Assembly: GCF_014385095.1 (NCBI RefSeq)
Contig: NZ_JACRTC010000008.1
Span: forward strand, 30,499-94,498
Length of the DNA: 64,000 nucleotides
Origin: Zongyangia hominis
GTDB lineage: Bacteria > Bacillota > Clostridia > Oscillospirales > Ruminococcaceae
Direction of reading: 5' to 3'
Every line of letters starts with the position of its first letter. Within the stretch, counting starts at the first letter, position 1. This document shows positions 62,701-64,000 of this stretch, piece by piece. The translations under genes and the position numbers were made by a program. The notes beneath the pieces are model-generated. The model did no database searches. It saw only the letters and a list, made by a program, of their open reading frames with translations, and was not told the origin of the DNA.

Positions 62701-64000
62701 GGAAAACCTGGACCGGGATGCAGAGCATTCCCATGGAAACGAAGCTCGTCAGCTACCAAGACGGCTACAAAATGACCAGCTACCCGGTGGAGGAACTGAA
62801 ATCCCTGCGTCTGCCGGATCCCCTGTTTACCACGGAAAATCAAACCGTCTCCGAGGGGGATGAAAACATCCTCAAAGACGTGCAGGGCGCTTTCTACGAT
62901 GTGGAAGCGGTCATTGATCCAGGCACCGCCACTGCCTTCGGGCTGAAGCTGCGCGTCAACGGCGATCAAACCTTGATTGTCAAATATGATACCGCAAAAC
63001 AAACCATGGACTTTCATTCGGCGACACTGGATCGTTCCCTGTCCATGATACCCATGGACGACGGCAAGGTGAAACTCCGCGTCTTGGTGGACTCTTATGT
63101 CGTCGACGCCTTCGGCAACGACGGAATCACTGCGCTTACAGGGCTGTTTGTCCCCGATTTGAACAATATGAACGACGACGGCATGGAGTTTTACGTGGAG
63201 GGCGGCGATGTGACTGTCGATTCTCTGAATATCTACGCCATGGATTCCTCTTGGAAGGAGCCGTCGCCCCAGCCGGTACCCACGGTTCTCACCGACCTGA
63301 CCCTGTCCTCGGCCCTCCTCACCCCCCAGTTCTCCGCCGATGTGACCGAGTACACCGCAACTGTGGCGAACTCTGTGGACTCCATCAAGGTCCTGCCCAC
63401 CTACACCGGCGACGCCGCTGTCACCGTGAATGGCACGGAAGTGACTTCTGGCGCTTACTCCGCCGACATCAGCCTCAATGTGGGCGAGAACGCCATCACC
63501 GTCGTCGCAGGCGAGAAGACCTACACCATCAAGATCACCAGAGAGAAGCCCGCTCCAGTTCCCACTGTGCTTACAGGTTTGGCTCTCTCCACCGGTACCT
63601 TGGCTCCCAACTTTAGCACTGAAGCCACAGAGTATACCGCGACGGTCGCGAACTCTGTGGACTCCATCAAAGTTCTGCCCGCCTACACCGGCGATACAGC
63701 CGTCACCGTGAACGGCACGGAAGTGGCTTCCGGCGCTTACTCCGCCGGTATCTCCCTGAGCGTTGGCGAGAACACCATCACCGTCGTCGCGGGCGAGAAG
63801 ACCTACACCATCAAGGTCACCAGAGAGGACAAAAAACCTCCTGTTACCGAGACTCCTTTCCTGGATGGTCTGGAACTCAGCCAGGGCGTCCTACAGCCCA
63901 GCTTCGACAAGGATGTCAACGCCTACAGCGCCTCTGTCACAAATAGTGTGGACTCCATCCAGGTCAAACCCTTCTACTCCGGCGAGATGGCAGTCACTGT
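59727..64000 (+). CDS. secreted multidomain GH32 fructan hydrolase, 3' end outside window
   Basis: At least 1424 aa, open at the window edge. GTG 59727 follows AGGAGGG. Signal peptide at about 1-34 (ALLLSFMMVLTCIIPASA). Three sugar-binding-like beta-sandwich modules occupy about 90-235, 255-410 and 425-590, each ending in a GGYVG(L/F) turn. A cadherin-like module follows. The GH32 five-blade catalytic domain starts near 690: nucleophile Asp705 in NWINDPNG, RDP (852-854), and acid/base Glu907 in ECPD. The GH32 beta-sandwich follows to about 1180. Three or more cadherin-like beta-sandwich repeats (from about 1185, roughly 90 aa each, with TVANSVDSIKVLP) run to the edge. It would release fructose from levan, inulin or sucrose at the cell surface. 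Confidence 0.92.
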   Translation, partial: MEKKKYASGSGKGRQCLALLLSFMMVLTCIIPASAKELDKNGESNQSALVSPEESSGDNGLYRKPRLAKPAANALGGETLALDGAVIPAGSSALGSAAEGWTIANINDNNFVMFPHKLNDFTLEADVDILDGNWALGLAFGVQNIDSPASEFMATHVNPGRGNTWMFRSSDQVGLNVFGSLAGVDLAQTIHLKLVVEGTNFRFYVNDMDSPNSTGSYPAYAGGYVGLMSALTQTKFTNVTLKDKAESSSPEDPVAEGIIVPEGSDATGNPTDGYILNYLNRNNFAVFDTYAETLSFETDVEFLSESARAGGILFGVNDPNTVDTWSAVHLEAYSGNLRIFSDYGGIDQSAALPGVDLTQKNRLKLTIDEQNNVSIFVNDMDHPVLTAKYPSYRGGYVGFNCSLSQTKFSNYKITAGLVPEPELKATGLGKASGGAFSENGEGYVQQRTEEENITLFEPKVTAFDYTGTVELREAGEGAFAGLVFGDRQMKNPRAKWGAVELIPGEKKIRVVYNRITLKESEPLEDVDFNQPVELRVKIGAKNVLDVYVNGSADPVLSVGCETYNGGYVGFISRNGQASFEKLSLSALAEPRLDSLEVDGVPVDFNPDELMYLVHVGADTASVKVKATAPEGMAISIRGTPVESGVESGPIPVSGGHNAILISVTSDKYETVYNAAVYKELDQETLYEEPFRPRFHYSAAQNWINDPNGLSYNPHTGEYHMFYQYNPFGGGWGNMSWGHAVSKDLVHWKEMPVALYADEFGNMSSGSCVIDEKNTSGLFDESTPPDSRMVALFTHNSEFPCPGGIGPGVQDTVGGRQEQYLAYSKDGGTTWIQYEGNPVLPNEGYATYGNDFRDPKILWIEDESYDSGGIWLMVVAGGYARLYTSPDLIHWTFNSDIQDAAGNRIWTECPDLFQLPVDGGTDKWVYVGYVSPDEWYYVGELTKQDGVFHFRSETEKQSGNGGFVYATQSYYNDPQGRRILVSWLNDGSYGLPGKTWTGMQSIPMETKLVSYQDGYKMTSYPVEELKSLRLPDPLFTTENQTVSEGDENILKDVQGAFYDVEAVIDPGTATAFGLKLRVNGDQTLIVKYDTAKQTMDFHSATLDRSLSMIPMDDGKVKLRVLVDSYVVDAFGNDGITALTGLFVPDLNNMNDDGMEFYVEGGDVTVDSLNIYAMDSSWKEPSPQPVPTVLTDLTLSSALLTPQFSADVTEYTATVANSVDSIKVLPTYTGDAAVTVNGTEVTSGAYSADISLNVGENAITVVAGEKTYTIKITREKPAPVPTVLTGLALSTGTLAPNFSTEATEYTATVANSVDSIKVLPAYTGDTAVTVNGTEVASGAYSAGISLSVGENTITVVAGEKTYTIKVTREDKKPPVTETPFLDGLELSQGVLQPSFDKDVNAYSASVTNSVDSIQVKPFYSGEMAVT

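Overview
The window looks like a piece of chromosome from a moderately high-GC, gut-type Firmicute (class Clostridia, most like the Oscillospiraceae/Ruminococcaceae). This is inferred from strong GGAGG ribosome-binding sites with frequent GTG/TTG starts, sigma-A type promoters, SipW/TasA-like secretion genes, ROK/DeoR/GntR sugar regulators, an oleate hydratase, and a tet(W) mobile element typical of gut Clostridia. No rRNA or tRNA gene was recognised.

Layout. (1) 1-1364: the start of a secreted protein on the minus strand and a DeoR-family regulator. (2) 1365-12543: an integrated mobilizable element of about 11.2 kb with a large serine recombinase, TnpW, a DnaC-like ATPase, a RepA-type initiator, a Cys-rich protein, a relaxase, MobC, two small regulators, a methyltransferase and tet(W) with its attenuator leader. 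It appears to have inserted inside the stem-loop terminator of the DeoR gene: perfect 14-bp halves of that terminator now flank it. (3) 12544-13360: a SIS-domain sugar isomerase. (4) 13587-26351: a minus-strand surface-fibre locus with two SipW-type signal peptidases, three TasA-like subunits, a 702-residue protein with a heptad LPDG solenoid fused to a TasA-like end, and a 2430-residue adhesin-like protein. I consider this the most interesting system in the window. (5) 26890-32754: deoC, an MFS transporter, an orphan sugar-binding lipoprotein with a GntR/UTRA regulator (their upstream regions share a candidate operator), and a cysteine-synthase-like enzyme.

(6) 33022-37417: an Asp/Glu-hydantoin racemase, M19 dipeptidase, small membrane protein, sodium symporter and unknown-protein operon, probably for uptake and use of D-amino-acid-containing dipeptides or related compounds. 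(7) 37672-43324: a DUF4353 carbohydrate-binding lipoprotein and an ABC exporter with two FtsX-like permeases. (8) 43905-52909: a sugar operon (ROK regulator, aldose epimerase, aldo/keto reductase, fucose/arabinose-isomerase-like protein, complete ABC importer) interrupted by a 96-bp tandem repeat. (9) 53082-56161: TetR regulator, DUF308 membrane protein, oleate hydratase. (10) 56234-59298: a split transketolase diverging from an AraC regulator. (11) 59727-64000: the 5' part of a very large secreted GH32 fructan hydrolase that runs off the window.

Three separate families of intergenic direct repeats (about 27.8 kb, 37.5 kb and 47.3 kb) are present. Promoter, operator and terminator calls are by eye from sequence and spacing; domain names come from memory of the families, with no search run.
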